DNA of 64,000 bases from Opitutia bacterium. Its GTDB lineage: Bacteria; Verrucomicrobiota; Verrucomicrobiia; Opitutales; Opitutaceae. Numbering within the stretch: position 1 is the first letter of the stretch; each line of letters starts with the position of its first letter. The stretch covers positions 1-64,000 of the forward strand of contig CANJCM010000004.1 in NCBI GenBank assembly GCA_947472765.1, given 5' to 3'. The position numbers and the translations under genes were made by a program. The notes beneath the pieces were generated by a model. It did not search any database. It had not been told where the DNA came from and saw nothing but the letters and a program-made list of their open reading frames with translations. Positions 25,001 through 33,904 of the stretch are shown here, piece after piece.

Positions 25001-25480
25001 ATGAAGATGCGCCCGGGTTTCCTGCTCGTCTGCCTCGCCGGCCTGCTCGGCGTCGGCGGCTGCGCGAAACCGGCGCGCAAGGCGGATCCGGCCCCCCAGC
25101 ACCCCTACCGCGCCCCGCATCAGGGAACGATCGTCGTGCTCGGCCGGGACGAATTTCACGTCGAGTTCGTCCGGGACCCTCAGACCGGAACGCTGACCGC
25201 CTACCTGTTCGATAGCACTGTGAAGATTCCGGTCCGGAGCAAATCATCGGGCTTCGAAGTCGTCGCGACGGTCGGAGGCGAAAAGCGTCCGCTTGCGTTT
25301 ACTCCGCAGCCGGACACCGCGCGCAACGAGGCGCCGGGCGACACCGCGCGTTTCACGGCACAAGCGGACTGGTTGAAATCGACGTCGAAGTTCGAGGCCG
25401 AGCTGAGTTCGATCAAATTGCTCAACACGACGTTTCTCCGGGTGAAGTTCCCGTTTCCCGCCGGCAACGAGAAGCATTGA
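25001..25480 (+). CDS. Exported lipoprotein, paralogue of the one at 27308
   Basis: 159 aa from ATG 25001. A lipoprotein signal ends GVGGC (C21 lipidated). The mature part begins HPYRAPHQGTIVVLGRDEFHVE and continues LTAYLFDSTVKIPVRS and FTAQADWLKSTSKFEAEL. It aligns with the gene at 27308 (HVAPHGGTLVAIGEHTYNLE, LTVYVLDGHAENFVRI, FEAQADWIKKAKTFPGEI), so the two are paralogues flanking an SRPBCC and a cupin gene. The HxxPHxG motif could bind metal. I do not know a family name. The envelope location and the copper-rich neighbourhood suggest metal handling. Confidence 0.65.
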   Translation: MKMRPGFLLVCLAGLLGVGGCAKPARKADPAPQHPYRAPHQGTIVVLGRDEFHVEFVRDPQTGTLTAYLFDSTVKIPVRSKSSGFEVVATVGGEKRPLAFTPQPDTARNEAPGDTARFTAQADWLKSTSKFEAELSSIKLLNTTFLRVKFPFPAGNEKH

Positions 25481-25754
25481 CGGAGGCCGTGCCCTTTGTA
25501 GGGCCGCCGCTCGTCGGCGGGCCGCGAAGCAAGAACGAATATCGTCAAGCACCGGCCCGGCGGTAAACGCCGGCCCTACAAAGGATCGCCGGCTCAGGCA
25601 AAAATAAGTGGTTCAAATCGGGACCGGGATCCTATTCCTGGCTTCCGGCTCCATCCCGGTTTGAATCCGTAAAATTGATTTCCGATCTGTCCGGCGACAC
25701 CGGGCTGGTTCGTTGAGGAATTGTCCGCCAACTTCCACCGCCGCCAAAACGCCC
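25481..25754. repeat. Spacer with repeat G and H elements
   Basis: Inverted repeats: TTTGTAGGGCCGCCGCTCGTCGG with CCCGGCGGTAAACGCCGGCCCTACAAA at about 25494-25583, and a shorter ...GGGACCGGGATCC...GGCTTCCGGCTCCATCCCGG element at 25608-25672. The first is related to 28010-28095 and 35996-36026. No gene is seen. Confidence 0.65.
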
Positions 25755-26201
25755 ATGTCCACCAATACAATTCGCCTGCACCGCGTCCTGCGCTCCAGCC
25801 CCGACAAAATCTATCGCGCGTTCGTTGACGCGGACGCGAAGTGCAAATGGATCCCGCCGTTCGGATTCACGGGCAAGGTGCACCACATCGATGTCCGGGT
25901 CGGCGGCGGCTACAAAATGTCGTTCACGAATTTCGGCACCGGGCAGTCGCACTCTTTCGGCGGCACCTATCTCGAGTTGGTGCCCGGCGAGCGGCTCGTT
26001 TACACGGACAAGTTCGACGACCCGAACCTCCCCGGCGAGATGCGCGTCACGATCACGTTCAAGAAGGTCCTCGGCGGCACCGAGCTGAACATCGTGCAGG
26101 AGGGTGTACCCGCCGTCATCCCACCGGAGATGTGCTACCTCGGGTGGCAGGAGTCGCTCGTGCAACTCGCGCAGCTCGTCGAGCCCGAGATCCCGAATTG
26201 A
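25755..26201 (+). CDS. SRPBCC/AHSA1-like protein
   Basis: 148 aa from ATG 25755, no signal peptide. START-like fold features: IRLHRVLRSSPDKIYRAFVDADAKCKWIPP at the N terminus, GGTYLELVPGERLVYTDKFDDP in the centre, and MRVTITFKKVLGGTELNIVQEGVP near the C terminus. The protein is complete in one ATG-to-stop frame and follows the AHSA1 (Hsp90 activator homologue 1-like) pattern. Ligand unknown; these proteins often bind hydrophobic molecules. It is not obviously related to metal handling and might have been inserted between the two lipoprotein paralogues. Confidence 0.82.
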   Translation: MSTNTIRLHRVLRSSPDKIYRAFVDADAKCKWIPPFGFTGKVHHIDVRVGGGYKMSFTNFGTGQSHSFGGTYLELVPGERLVYTDKFDDPNLPGEMRVTITFKKVLGGTELNIVQEGVPAVIPPEMCYLGWQESLVQLAQLVEPEIPN

Positions 26202-26223
26202 GCGAACACTTCGAACCGGGGAG

Positions 26224-26434
26224 GCGAACCACTAATTTTCACTAATCGGACACTCATTCTGACGCACCCCACCCTGGCTCGGATTAGTGAGCTATTAGTG
26301 CCAATGAGTGGTTCCAAAAGTCCGGGGCTCGGAGTTTGAACCGCTAATTTTCGCTAATTGGACGCTAATCAAAACATGCCCGCACCGTGGCTCGGATCAG
26401 CGACCGATTAGCGTCAATTAGCGGCGCCCAAATC
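26224..26434. repeat. Two copies of repeat family F
   Basis: Copy at 26224-26319 (ACCACTAATTTTCACTAAT ... ATTAGTGCCAATGAGTGGTT) and a related copy at 26336-26434 (CCGCTAATTTTCGCTAATTG ... TTAGCGTCAATTAGCGG). Each is an imperfect inverted repeat of about 95 bases whose arms contain CTAATTTTC/CACTAATC-type words. Both fill the spacer between the SRPBCC gene and the convergent cupin gene. A shorter relative is at 24764-24835. Confidence 0.7.
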
Positions 26435-26443
26435 AGCGGTCCG

Positions 26444-27187
26444 CTAGACCGGTTTGTGCACTTCCACGAGGTACTCCATGTCCTCGGACCGGCCGAAGAA
26501 ATCCATCCAGAGGTAATTCACCACGTCCCCCGGCGCGGCCTCGATGCCGTGCTCGCTGCCGAGGGGAACGTGCAGCAGGCAGTTCCCGCCGAACGCATGA
26601 CGCGCGCCATCCACGAGCAGCGTGCAGTGATTGTCCGCGAAGCTGAAGAAATGTTGATCCAGCATCGCATGCGCGTGCGGCTCGATCCGGTCCGGTCCCG
26701 TCGTCTCGACTGAACCCATCGCGAATCGCGGCAGCGAGAAGGGCGGCACGAGCGTCCGGCTCACGGTCTTCGGCGTCTTGAAATAGTCGCGGTATTTCTC
26801 GCAGTCCGCGTACCGGCTGAAGAACGGATAGACCCCCGGCTTCACCGCCTCGCTTTCACCCGGCCGAAGTTCCATCGCGAGGACCAGCAGCGTCGCGGCC
26901 GTGGCGGCGGTGAAGGTGGCCGGCACGCCCGGCTGCGGCGCGATGAGGTCCTTCGCGATGAGATCACGGGCCAGTGGCCCCGACGAGAAACGACCCGTTC
27001 CCTCGATCACGAAAGCAATGTGCTGCCGCCGGCCCGGCGAACCGAGTTCGACCCGTTCCCCGGCGGGCACCCACGTGAACGAGGGCTCCACCCCCGGAAT
27101 TTCACCGGGCAGGATCGCTTTCGTTTCCACGCCGCTGGCGTGGCGGCGGAGGTCGACGCTCGCCTGGGCTGGTGGGGTTCCGTGCAC
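26444..27187 (-). CDS. Cupin-domain protein, unknown role
   Basis: 247 aa with a GTG start at 27187. It shows two cupin-like segments: LGSPGRRQHIAFVIEGTGRFSSG in the first half, and the second containing DRIEPHAHAMLDQHFFSFADNHC with His and Glu/Asp residues suited to metal binding. It is encoded on the minus strand, opposite to the surrounding genes. Possibly an oxygenase or a sugar-binding protein; no family could be named. It ends beside the repeat F pair. Confidence 0.68.
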   Translation of the reverse strand: MHGTPPAQASVDLRRHASGVETKAILPGEIPGVEPSFTWVPAGERVELGSPGRRQHIAFVIEGTGRFSSGPLARDLIAKDLIAPQPGVPATFTAATAATLLVLAMELRPGESEAVKPGVYPFFSRYADCEKYRDYFKTPKTVSRTLVPPFSLPRFAMGSVETTGPDRIEPHAHAMLDQHFFSFADNHCTLLVDGARHAFGGNCLLHVPLGSEHGIEAAPGDVVNYLWMDFFGRSEDMEYLVEVHKPV

Positions 27188-27307
27188 GGGGAAAGGCTAG
27201 GCGCGGGCAGGGCGGCGAGGGAAGTTTTTGTCGGAGCGGGAAACAGACTCCCTTTTCCCGGCGCTTTCGTCTTCCGCAGCACCGCCGCGGGTGCAAAGTT
27301 TTGGACC

Positions 27308-27772
27308 ATGAAGACACCGTCCCTTTTTCCGCTCCTCACCGCCCTCGTCGCATTCCTGGCCGGGTGCGCGAAACCTGCCGACCACGCCCTGCCCACCACC
27401 GCATCCGGCCACGCGCACGTCGCCCCGCATGGCGGCACGCTCGTCGCGATCGGGGAGCACACCTACAATCTGGAACTGGTGCGCGACGATGACGCCGGCA
27501 AGCTGACCGTCTACGTGCTCGACGGCCACGCGGAGAATTTCGTGCGCATCGCCGCGCCTGCGATCGAACTCTCCGCCATCGCCGGAGGAGAGCGCCGCAC
27601 CCTCACCCTGCGCGCCGTAGCGAATCCGGCCACCGGCGAAACCGTCGGCGACACCTCGCAATTCGAGGCTCAGGCCGACTGGATCAAGAAGGCCAAGACC
27701 TTCCCCGGGGAAATCACCGGCCTCGATATCCGCGGCAACAAGTTCGAACGCGTGGCGTATTATCTGCGCTGA
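27308..27772 (+). CDS. Exported lipoprotein, paralogue of the one at 25001
   Basis: 154 aa, lipobox FLAGC (C20). Mature start rich in His: HALPTTASGHAHVAPHGG, then the shared pattern TLVAIGEHTYNLELVRDDDAGKL. The H-x-H-x3-PHGG motif is found in several periplasmic metal-efflux accessory proteins, so metal binding is plausible. The gene follows a divergent cupin gene and precedes a 490-base repeat spacer. Its similarity to the protein at 25001 is clear in three blocks. No family name is known to me. Confidence 0.68.
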   Translation: MKTPSLFPLLTALVAFLAGCAKPADHALPTTASGHAHVAPHGGTLVAIGEHTYNLELVRDDDAGKLTVYVLDGHAENFVRIAAPAIELSAIAGGERRTLTLRAVANPATGETVGDTSQFEAQADWIKKAKTFPGEITGLDIRGNKFERVAYYLR

Positions 27773-28265
27773 AATGGGCCGCGGTGCCGGCACGAAATAG
27801 GCGCCGGCTATCAAGCCACACACCACCCTGCGGGCACCCCACTCGAACCGGAACGAGGCAGTGGAATGAAATCGGCGGGTGTGGGCACCCGCCCTCCAGG
27901 GTAGGCGGATCGTTCAGACTTCCGCTCGCTCTCCTCTCAAAGAGCAATCCATGGAGGGACGGTGCCCCCACCGTCCAAGGCTGCCTAACGTGTAACGGAA
28001 CGTCCACGGATCGGTGTAGCCGGCGCTAGTCGCCGGGCCACGGCTTTCATTCGCGAAACGGCCCGGCGGCAAGCGCCGGCCCGACATTCCACTGCATGTT
28101 TCCGGCTCGAGAGGGGTGGCGCACAGCGCCGGGGGGTGTCGGGCGAGCCAACTTCGCCCGCATTCCACGCCCGGTTTGCAATCCGACCTTCCGCCCGCAC
28201 GCTTCCGTCCCCGCCGGTGACGCCGGCTCGGCCTCCTCCTCTCCCTCCCCTCCACCTTCCCTTTA
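27773..28265. repeat. Repeat-filled spacer, inverse family C and G
   Basis: 493 bases without a credible gene. The family C composite (27865-27980) is an inverted, nearly base-for-base copy of 11291-11407. A family G palindrome (28010-28095: CGCCGGGCCACG ... CCCGGCGGCAAGCGCCGGCC) follows. Further along are CTCGAGAGGGGTGGCGCACAGC and similar words seen also near 5020-5060 and 34610-34660. No promoter was recognised. Confidence 0.7.
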
Positions 28266-29699
28266 ATGATCCCTGTCACCGTCCTCACCGGCTTCCTTGG
28301 CGCCGGCAAAACGACCCTCCTGAATCGCATCCTCACCGAACATCACGGCAAAAAGCTCGCGGTGATTGAGAACGAGTTCGGCGAGGTCGGGGTGGATCAC
28401 CAGCTCGTGATCACGAGCGACGAGGAACTCTTCGAGATGAACAACGGCTGCATCTGCTGCAGCGTGCGCGGCGATCTCATTCGCATCCTCGGCCGGCTGC
28501 TCAAGCGCAAGGACAAGCTCGACGGCATCCTGATCGAAACCACCGGGCTCGCGAATCCGGCGCCCGTTGCGCAGACGTTCTTCACCGACGACGAGATGAA
28601 GCAGAGCTTCCAGCTCGATGCGATCGTGACGGTCGTCGACGCCAAGCACGTGCTCCAGCACCTCGAGAAGGACGACGAGTCCGTGAAGCAGATCGCGTTC
28701 GCGGACGTCATTCTGCTCAACAAGACCGACCTCGTCTCTCCCGCCGAGCTCGACGCGCTCGAACTGCGGATCAAGGACATCAACGCGGTCGCGAAGATTT
28801 ATCGTACGAAAAACTCCGACGTCCCGCTTGATCGCGTGCTCGACGTCGGCGGCTTCAACCTCAGCCGCGCCAGCGAACTCGATCCCAAGTTCCTCGAGCC
28901 GGAATATCCCTTCGAGTGGGCCGGCGCCTATCCGCTCCCCGCCGGCACGCACGACCTGGTGATCGGCCATGACGACGACGGGCATGGGCACGGGCACGAT
29001 CATGAGCATGACCACGGTCATGGCCACGATCACGGCGCCGACGGGCATCATCACCACCACGGCAATCCCAATGAACTCGACGTCATCGTGATGCCGCTGC
29101 CGCGCGGGACGGACCTCTCAAGTGAGGCCCGGCCGGCCGCGGTCACCTCGGCCATCGAAGTCGCGGCGAAGGCGTTTTCCGATTGGGAATCGCGAACGAA
29201 GGAAGGCGAAGCGGTGACGCCCGGCACCACGCTGCACCGCCTGCTGCTGAAGGACGGACACGGTCACTTCAAACTGCCGATCAAGGAAGCGGGCCACTAC
29301 CTCGTCTTCGAGCAGTGCGGTCACGATCCGCTGCACATCCACGTCGCCGGCGACACCGTGAAGCCGGTCTGGCAGGAGGACTATCACGCCGCGCATGAAC
29401 ACGCCGAAGGCGTGACGTCCGTGGGCATCAGCACGCCGGGCGATCTCGACGGCAAGAAACTCAACGACTGGATCAGCACGTTGCTGCGCGTGAAGGGCGG
29501 CGACATCTACCGGATGAAGGGCGTGCTCTCCGTGAAGGGATCGACCAAGCGCCTCGTGTTCCAGGGCGTGCACATGCTGTTCGACGCCAAGTTCGATCGC
29601 GAATGGGGTGACCAGCCGCGGACCAACACGCTCGTGTTCATCGGCAAGAACCTTGATCGCACCGCGCTGACCGAGGCGTTCAAGGCGTGTCTGGCCTGA
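28266..29699 (+). CDS. G3E-family GTPase, CobW/ZNG1-like, with His-rich loop
   Basis: 477 aa cytoplasmic metallochaperone-type GTPase. Walker A at residues 9-17 (GFLGAGKTT), then [11 protein letters not shown], the metal-binding C62-I-C64-C65, [10 protein letters not shown] and LLNKTDL. A long His/Asp-rich segment follows (about 235-267), then a CobW C-terminal domain ([26 protein letters not shown]). COG0523 proteins deliver Zn, Co or Fe-type metals; the His loop suggests zinc or nickel buffering. It sits at the right end of the metal region, transcribed away from the cupin gene. Length is larger than the usual 320-400 aa because of the His-rich insertion. Confidence 0.9.
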   Translation: MIPVTVLTGFLGAGKTTLLNRILTEHHGKKLAVIENEFGEVGVDHQLVITSDEELFEMNNGCICCSVRGDLIRILGRLLKRKDKLDGILIETTGLANPAPVAQTFFTDDEMKQSFQLDAIVTVVDAKHVLQHLEKDDESVKQIAFADVILLNKTDLVSPAELDALELRIKDINAVAKIYRTKNSDVPLDRVLDVGGFNLSRASELDPKFLEPEYPFEWAGAYPLPAGTHDLVIGHDDDGHGHGHDHEHDHGHGHDHGADGHHHHHGNPNELDVIVMPLPRGTDLSSEARPAAVTSAIEVAAKAFSDWESRTKEGEAVTPGTTLHRLLLKDGHGHFKLPIKEAGHYLVFEQCGHDPLHIHVAGDTVKPVWQEDYHAAHEHAEGVTSVGISTPGDLDGKKLNDWISTLLRVKGGDIYRMKGVLSVKGSTKRLVFQGVHMLFDAKFDREWGDQPRTNTLVFIGKNLDRTALTEAFKACLA

Positions 29700-29700
29700 G

Positions 29701-29770
29701 GCCGATTTTGGATTTTGGATTCTCGATTTTGGATTGGCGGGGAGGACACCGTCCCTCCAGGGATTGCTTT
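29701..29770. repeat. Stutter and family C partial copy
   Basis: GATTTTGGATTTTGGATTC with TCGATTTTGGATTG, followed by GGGAGGACACCGTCCCTCC. The A/T-rich stutter equals the one in the gene at 10510 (in the other orientation), and the second part equals half of family C. Confidence 0.7.
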
Positions 29771-29861
29771 TCGGTTGGGTGGGAGCGTTTGATCGGGTGC
29801 ACTGTCCTTCGTCGGCCGAATGTGCGTCGGTCTGAGAATCGAAATTTCCCACCCCCACCCC

Positions 29862-31097
29862 ATGTCCTCCCGCCGGCGCTTTCTGACTTCCTCCGCGGCC
29901 GCACTGCTCGCCTCGTCCGCGCTGCCCCTGCCCACGCTGGCCGCGGCGGCCACGACGTCGCGTTCTGATCGGTTGACGAAGCTTGAACTCGTGCCGCTCC
30001 GCGCGACGGAGCGCACCGCATGGCTGTTCGTCCGGGTGCACACGGAGTCCGGCCTGACGGGACTCGGCGAGGCCTCCGACGCCTTCGGTTTCGCGCAGAC
30101 CACGAAGGCCGACGCCACGCGGATGACCGGGCAGCTCGACGCGTTCTTCGGGCTCATCGTCGGCCGCTCGCCGCTCGACATCGCATTCTATCGTCAGGCC
30201 GGCCTCGCCCGCGCCACCGCCGGCGGACTGCTCGCAGCCACGGCCTATAGCGCAATTGAGCAGGCGCTCTGGGATCTCGCGGGCAAGATCCTCGGACAAC
30301 CCACTTACCAGCTCCTCGGCGGCAAGCTGCGCGACACGCTGCCGGTGTATGCGAACATCAACCGCGCGACGCAGCCCCGGACGCCGGCGGGTTTCGCCGC
30401 CGCGGCGAAGCGGGCAGTGGCGGACGGGTTTCGCGCGCTGAAGCTCGCGCCCTTCGACGGATTCAAGCGGACGGATTTCCCGAATCCCGCACAGGCGAAG
30501 CCGGTGCTCGATGGCATCGCCGCGATCGCCGCGGTGCGCGAGGCCGTCGGAGCCGAGGTGCAGGTGATGGTCGATGCGCACAGCCTCTTCGACGTGCCGC
30601 TCTCGATCGAGGTCGCGCAGCGCCTCGAACCCTACCGGCTCACCTGGTACGAGGAGCCCGTGGCCCCGGAACGCATCGAGGAAACTGTGACCATCCGCCG
30701 CGCCATCAAGCAGGACATGGCCGGAGGCGAAACGCTCTTTCAAGTAAAAGGCTTTGCCGGACTCTGCCGGAACAATGCGGTCGAAGTCATCATGCCCGAC
30801 GTGAAGCATTGCGGCGGCGTCCTCGAACTCACGCATATCGCGGGCATGGCCGCGGCCGATGGCGTCGTCGTGGCGCCGCACAACCCCAGCGGTCCCGTGT
30901 CCACCGCGGCCTCGATCCAGGTCTGCGCGACGATCGCGAACTTCCGCATCATGGAATTGCAGTGGGGCGAAGTGCCGTGGCGCGGCGACGTGCTCGCACC
31001 CGCGGAACGGTTCGTGAACGGCCACATTGCCGTTCCCACCAAGCCCGGCTTCGGCGTCACGCTGAACGAGGAACTGGTTCGCCGGTATACGATGTAG
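29862..31097 (+). CDS. Exported enolase-superfamily dehydratase-like enzyme
   Basis: 411 aa from ATG 29862, which starts a Tat signal (SSRRRFLTSSAAALL). Mandelate racemase/muconate lactonising enzyme type: Lys in LKLAPFDGFK, metal ligands D in VMVDAHSLF, E in WYEEPVAP and E in AGGETLF, and a C-terminal His in VAPHNPSGPV. The closest named families are galactonate or other sugar-acid dehydratases; export makes an unusual setting for these. A function in sugar-acid catabolism is inferred from the superfamily. It is followed by a ThuA-like gene. Confidence 0.8.
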   Translation: MSSRRRFLTSSAAALLASSALPLPTLAAAATTSRSDRLTKLELVPLRATERTAWLFVRVHTESGLTGLGEASDAFGFAQTTKADATRMTGQLDAFFGLIVGRSPLDIAFYRQAGLARATAGGLLAATAYSAIEQALWDLAGKILGQPTYQLLGGKLRDTLPVYANINRATQPRTPAGFAAAAKRAVADGFRALKLAPFDGFKRTDFPNPAQAKPVLDGIAAIAAVREAVGAEVQVMVDAHSLFDVPLSIEVAQRLEPYRLTWYEEPVAPERIEETVTIRRAIKQDMAGGETLFQVKGFAGLCRNNAVEVIMPDVKHCGGVLELTHIAGMAAADGVVVAPHNPSGPVSTAASIQVCATIANFRIMELQWGEVPWRGDVLAPAERFVNGHIAVPTKPGFGVTLNEELVRRYTM

Positions 31098-31130
31098 CGG
31101 GTGGCCCGGTTCGCGGGGTCGCCGTCAATC

Positions 31131-31192
31131 GGGCGTGGACGAGCCCCGCCCCTACGACGGATTTCGGAGGGGCGCGCCTCGTGCGCGCCCGA
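31131..31192. repeat. Palindrome pair, family B composite
   Basis: GGGCGTGGACGAGCCCCGCCCC then GGGGCGCGCCTCGTGCGCGCCC, as at 24849-24927, in the spacer between the enolase-like and ThuA genes. Confidence 0.78.
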
Positions 31193-31250
31193 CGCTTTTT
31201 CGGCGACACTTTGGATTTAATCGAACTAACGTCCCCCGCCCCAACTCCCC

Positions 31251-32195
31251 ATGACTGATCTTCGCCGCTTCAAAATCATTCCCTTCCTGCTCGTCGCCCT
31301 GCTCGCCGCCTCAGCGGTGTTCGGCGCCGCCCCGCGGATCAAAGTCATGCTGCTCACCGGGCAATCGAATCAGTATCACGACTGGACGAAGAGCAGCCCG
31401 ATCGTGAAGGCCCACCTTGAGCAAGCGGGCCTCTTCGAGGTCACGGTCGTCACAGCGCCCGCGAAGAACGTGGAGACCTCCGACTTCAATCCGAAGTTCA
31501 CCGACTACGCGGTCGTCGTGATGGACTACGAGACGCGCGACTGGCCGGCGGTCACGAAGCAGGCCTTCGAAGCCTACATGAAGAACGGTGGCGGGCTCGT
31601 GACGATTCACGCCGCGGACAACGCGTTTCCCCACTGGCCCGAGTTCAACGAGATGATCGGCATCGGCGGCTGGGGCATGACGCCCGAGGGCGGGGTCAAC
31701 GCCCGTAAACCCGACGTCGGCCTCCGCCTGAAGTGGCGCGACGGCCACGCGGCGACGGATGAGGTCGCCGTCAAGGCCGGCAGCCATCCCCCGCCCCACG
31801 ATTATGTCCTCACCACCCGCGCGCCCGATCATCCGATCATGAAGGGACTGCCGGCCGCCTGGCTGCATCCCATGGATGAAATCTACAGCAATCTCCGCGG
31901 GCCGGCGAAGAACGTGACCATCCTCGCGACCGCCGTGCCTGACGCCGCCAAATTTCCCGGCGCCACCGGTGAAAACGAGCCCATCCTGATGGCGATCACT
32001 TACGGCAAGGGCCGGGTTTTTCACTCGACCCTCGGCCATGTGGCGCCGGCCAATCAACCGCCGTTCCGCGATCTCAACTGCGTGGGCTTCATCGCCACCC
32101 TGCAGCGCGGCACGGAATGGGCCGCCACCGGCAAGGTGACGCAGCCGGTGCCATCGGACTTCCCGACCGCGGACCGGATCTCGATCCGGAACTGA
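31251..32195 (+). CDS. Exported ThuA-like protein
   Basis: 314 aa with a Sec signal peptide (cleavage after VFGAA). KVMLLTGQSNQYHDWTKSSP, YAVVVMDYE, GGGLVTIHAADNAF, and GRVFHSTLGHVAP are the ThuA signature; the fold is a type-1 glutamine-amidotransferase-like domain. ThuA proteins are linked to trehalose or other sugar utilisation. Here it follows a sugar-acid-dehydratase-like gene, consistent with polysaccharide or sugar catabolism in the periplasm. Length is typical. Confidence 0.85.
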   Translation: MTDLRRFKIIPFLLVALLAASAVFGAAPRIKVMLLTGQSNQYHDWTKSSPIVKAHLEQAGLFEVTVVTAPAKNVETSDFNPKFTDYAVVVMDYETRDWPAVTKQAFEAYMKNGGGLVTIHAADNAFPHWPEFNEMIGIGGWGMTPEGGVNARKPDVGLRLKWRDGHAATDEVAVKAGSHPPPHDYVLTTRAPDHPIMKGLPAAWLHPMDEIYSNLRGPAKNVTILATAVPDAAKFPGATGENEPILMAITYGKGRVFHSTLGHVAPANQPPFRDLNCVGFIATLQRGTEWAATGKVTQPVPSDFPTADRISIRN

Positions 32196-32216
32196 CCGCG
32201 CCGCCGCCGGCGGAAA

Positions 32217-32618
32217 TCACGCGCCGCAGACCTCGTCCATAATCTGGATGAGTTCCTGCCGCACCTGCGCCGCCACCACCTCGGCCCCCGCCGGCGCGGG
32301 CCCGAACAGTCCCATCAGCGCCGCCGGCTCAATCGTGGCGAGCACGGTGCGGTTGCCGTCAGGGTAAACACTGATCCGGCACGGCAACGCGGCGGAGACC
32401 GTGATGTTGCCGCTCAGGATGAGTTGGGCCTGCTGCGGATTGCAGACCTCGAACACGCGACACTCGCGATCGAACGGCACGCCCTTGCTGTTCATCTTCT
32501 CCTTGAGGTCGTGCACCCCGAGGACGCCGAATTTGTGTGCCTTGGCGATGTCGGGCAGCCGGGCCACCACAGTTTCAAAGGGTGCCGCCGCGGTTCGGGT
32601 AATGATGGATGAGTTCAT
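32217..32618 (-). CDS. DUF302 protein
   Basis: 133 aa from ATG 32618. DUF302 features: IITRTAAAPFETVVARLPDIAKAHKFGVLGVHDL and FEVCNPQQAQLIL, LPCRISVYPDGNRTVLATIEP. No signal peptide. This family has been seen near sulfur and envelope genes but its role is unknown. The gene is convergent with the ThuA gene, 21 bases away. The longer open frame begins with repeat sequence and is not used. Confidence 0.82.
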   Translation of the reverse strand: MNSSIITRTAAAPFETVVARLPDIAKAHKFGVLGVHDLKEKMNSKGVPFDRECRVFEVCNPQQAQLILSGNITVSAALPCRISVYPDGNRTVLATIEPAALMGLFGPAPAGAEVVAAQVRQELIQIMDEVCGA

Positions 32619-32689
32619 GGATTTGCCGGAAGCTGACACAGCCCGTCGCTTTGCGCCACCCCGCTCAGAGAAGGGATCTCCAGCAACGA

Positions 32690-32770
32690 ACTTGGACGGT
32701 GGGGACACCATCCCCCATCGATCTGAGGATCCGCCCCATGGAGGGCGGGTGCCCTCACCCGCCGGCTTCG
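32690..32770. repeat. Family C-like hairpins
   Basis: GACGGTGGGGACACCATCCCC and GGAGGGCGGGTGCCCTCACCCGCC between the divergent DUF302 and VOC genes. It is the same two-hairpin logic as 11291-11407 but with a different spacer. Confidence 0.6.
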
Positions 32771-32852
32771 AACCGCGCTGGATCGCGCCGGCTTTATCCT
32801 CATGCTGCCCGTCACGCCGCATTTTTTCCCGCGCACCCTCCCCCTCACTCCC

Positions 32853-33752
32853 ATGCTCCGCCAGCTCCGTCTGCTGTTCGCCTTCGCCTTTCTCGCCAGC
32901 TGCCAGCTTTTCGCCGCCGAAACGCCGCCGGCGTTCAAGCTGCCGTCACTCTACCACGCGGGCTTCTGGGTTCGCGACGTGGCGAAATCCCGCGCGTTCT
33001 ACCACGACCTGCTCGGCTACGAGGAGCCTTACAACCTCAGCCGCGATGGAAAATTGCAGATGGCGGTGCTGAAGGTGAACGAGCGCCAGGTGATTTATCT
33101 TTTTCCGGATGCGTCGAAGATTTTGCCCAACGGCGACAATCTCGACCACCTGGGCCTCGAGACCGACAACCTCGAGGCGGTCCGCCGGCACCTCCTCGCG
33201 ACCGGGGTCAAGGTCGGCGAGATCCGCCATGCCCGGGTTGGCGACCTCACCCTCGGTGTGCATGATCCCGACGGGCACTACTACGAAATTACCCAGCTCG
33301 AGCCGCAGGGACAATTGCGCCAGCATCAGGGACGGAGCCTCGCGCCCGAACGCGTTTCCGATCGGCTGCTGTCCGCCACGATCATGGTCGCGGACCTCAA
33401 GGCCGCGCTGCACTTCTACCGCGACATCCTCGGCTTCGTGCAGATCGACACTGACAACCGCCAGCTCGCCGCGTCGGGTGTCATCCGGCTCCGCGTCCCG
33501 CACGGCGACGACTATCTGGATTTGATGCCGTACTTCCGCAACCCGGGCACCCCTGCGCTCCGCGGTGTGCCCGATTACTGCCTCGAAGTTCCCGACGTTC
33601 GGAAGACGTTCGGCACCCTGACAACTCGCGCCAAGACCCTCGGCGTTCCGGGCCCCACGGCGATTGCGGAATCAGTCGAGGGCCGCCTGACCACGAGCCT
33701 CACGGATCCGGACGGGACGGTCGTCATCTTCAAGGAATTGAAGCGGCGGTAA
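32853..33752 (+). CDS. Exported double VOC (glyoxalase-fold) protein
   Basis: 299 aa from ATG 32853, signal peptide (cleavage near LFAAE). Two vicinal-oxygen-chelate domains: first LYHAGFWVRDVAKSRAFYHDLLGYEE, with His in DHLGLETD and Glu in HYYEITQL; the second begins ATIMVADLKAALHFYRDILGFVQ. Such proteins include dioxygenases and antibiotic-resistance proteins; the substrate cannot be given. The export signal is unusual for the family. It follows the ThuA and DUF302 genes but with no obvious operon. Confidence 0.82.
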   Translation: MLRQLRLLFAFAFLASCQLFAAETPPAFKLPSLYHAGFWVRDVAKSRAFYHDLLGYEEPYNLSRDGKLQMAVLKVNERQVIYLFPDASKILPNGDNLDHLGLETDNLEAVRRHLLATGVKVGEIRHARVGDLTLGVHDPDGHYYEITQLEPQGQLRQHQGRSLAPERVSDRLLSATIMVADLKAALHFYRDILGFVQIDTDNRQLAASGVIRLRVPHGDDYLDLMPYFRNPGTPALRGVPDYCLEVPDVRKTFGTLTTRAKTLGVPGPTAIAESVEGRLTTSLTDPDGTVVIFKELKRR

Positions 33753-33762
33753 CGGGGAACTG

Positions 33763-33853
33763 GGGCTTGAGCCTGAAGCCAGGAAACCCGGAATCGAGCC
33801 GGCCCGGATTCTGCCTTACTCCTGAATTCCTGGCTTCAGGCTCCACCCGGATT
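33763..33853. repeat. Repeat family H
   Basis: GAGCCTGAAGCCAGGAA (arms near 33768-33785) complementary to TTCCTGGCTTCAGGCTC (near 33829-33848). A related smaller element is at 25608-25672. It lies after the VOC gene, and before the toxin-antitoxin operator. Confidence 0.7.
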
Positions 33854-33904
33854 GAATTGGTTCGGCGGGAGCTAAGTTTTCGGCTTGGGCTGCCTCCAGC
33901 TTGA

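Noticed and set aside
29118-31025. Minus-strand frame opposite the GTPase and enolase-like genes (635 codons)
   Set aside because: It spans two convincing sense genes and the spacer between them and shows no motif.
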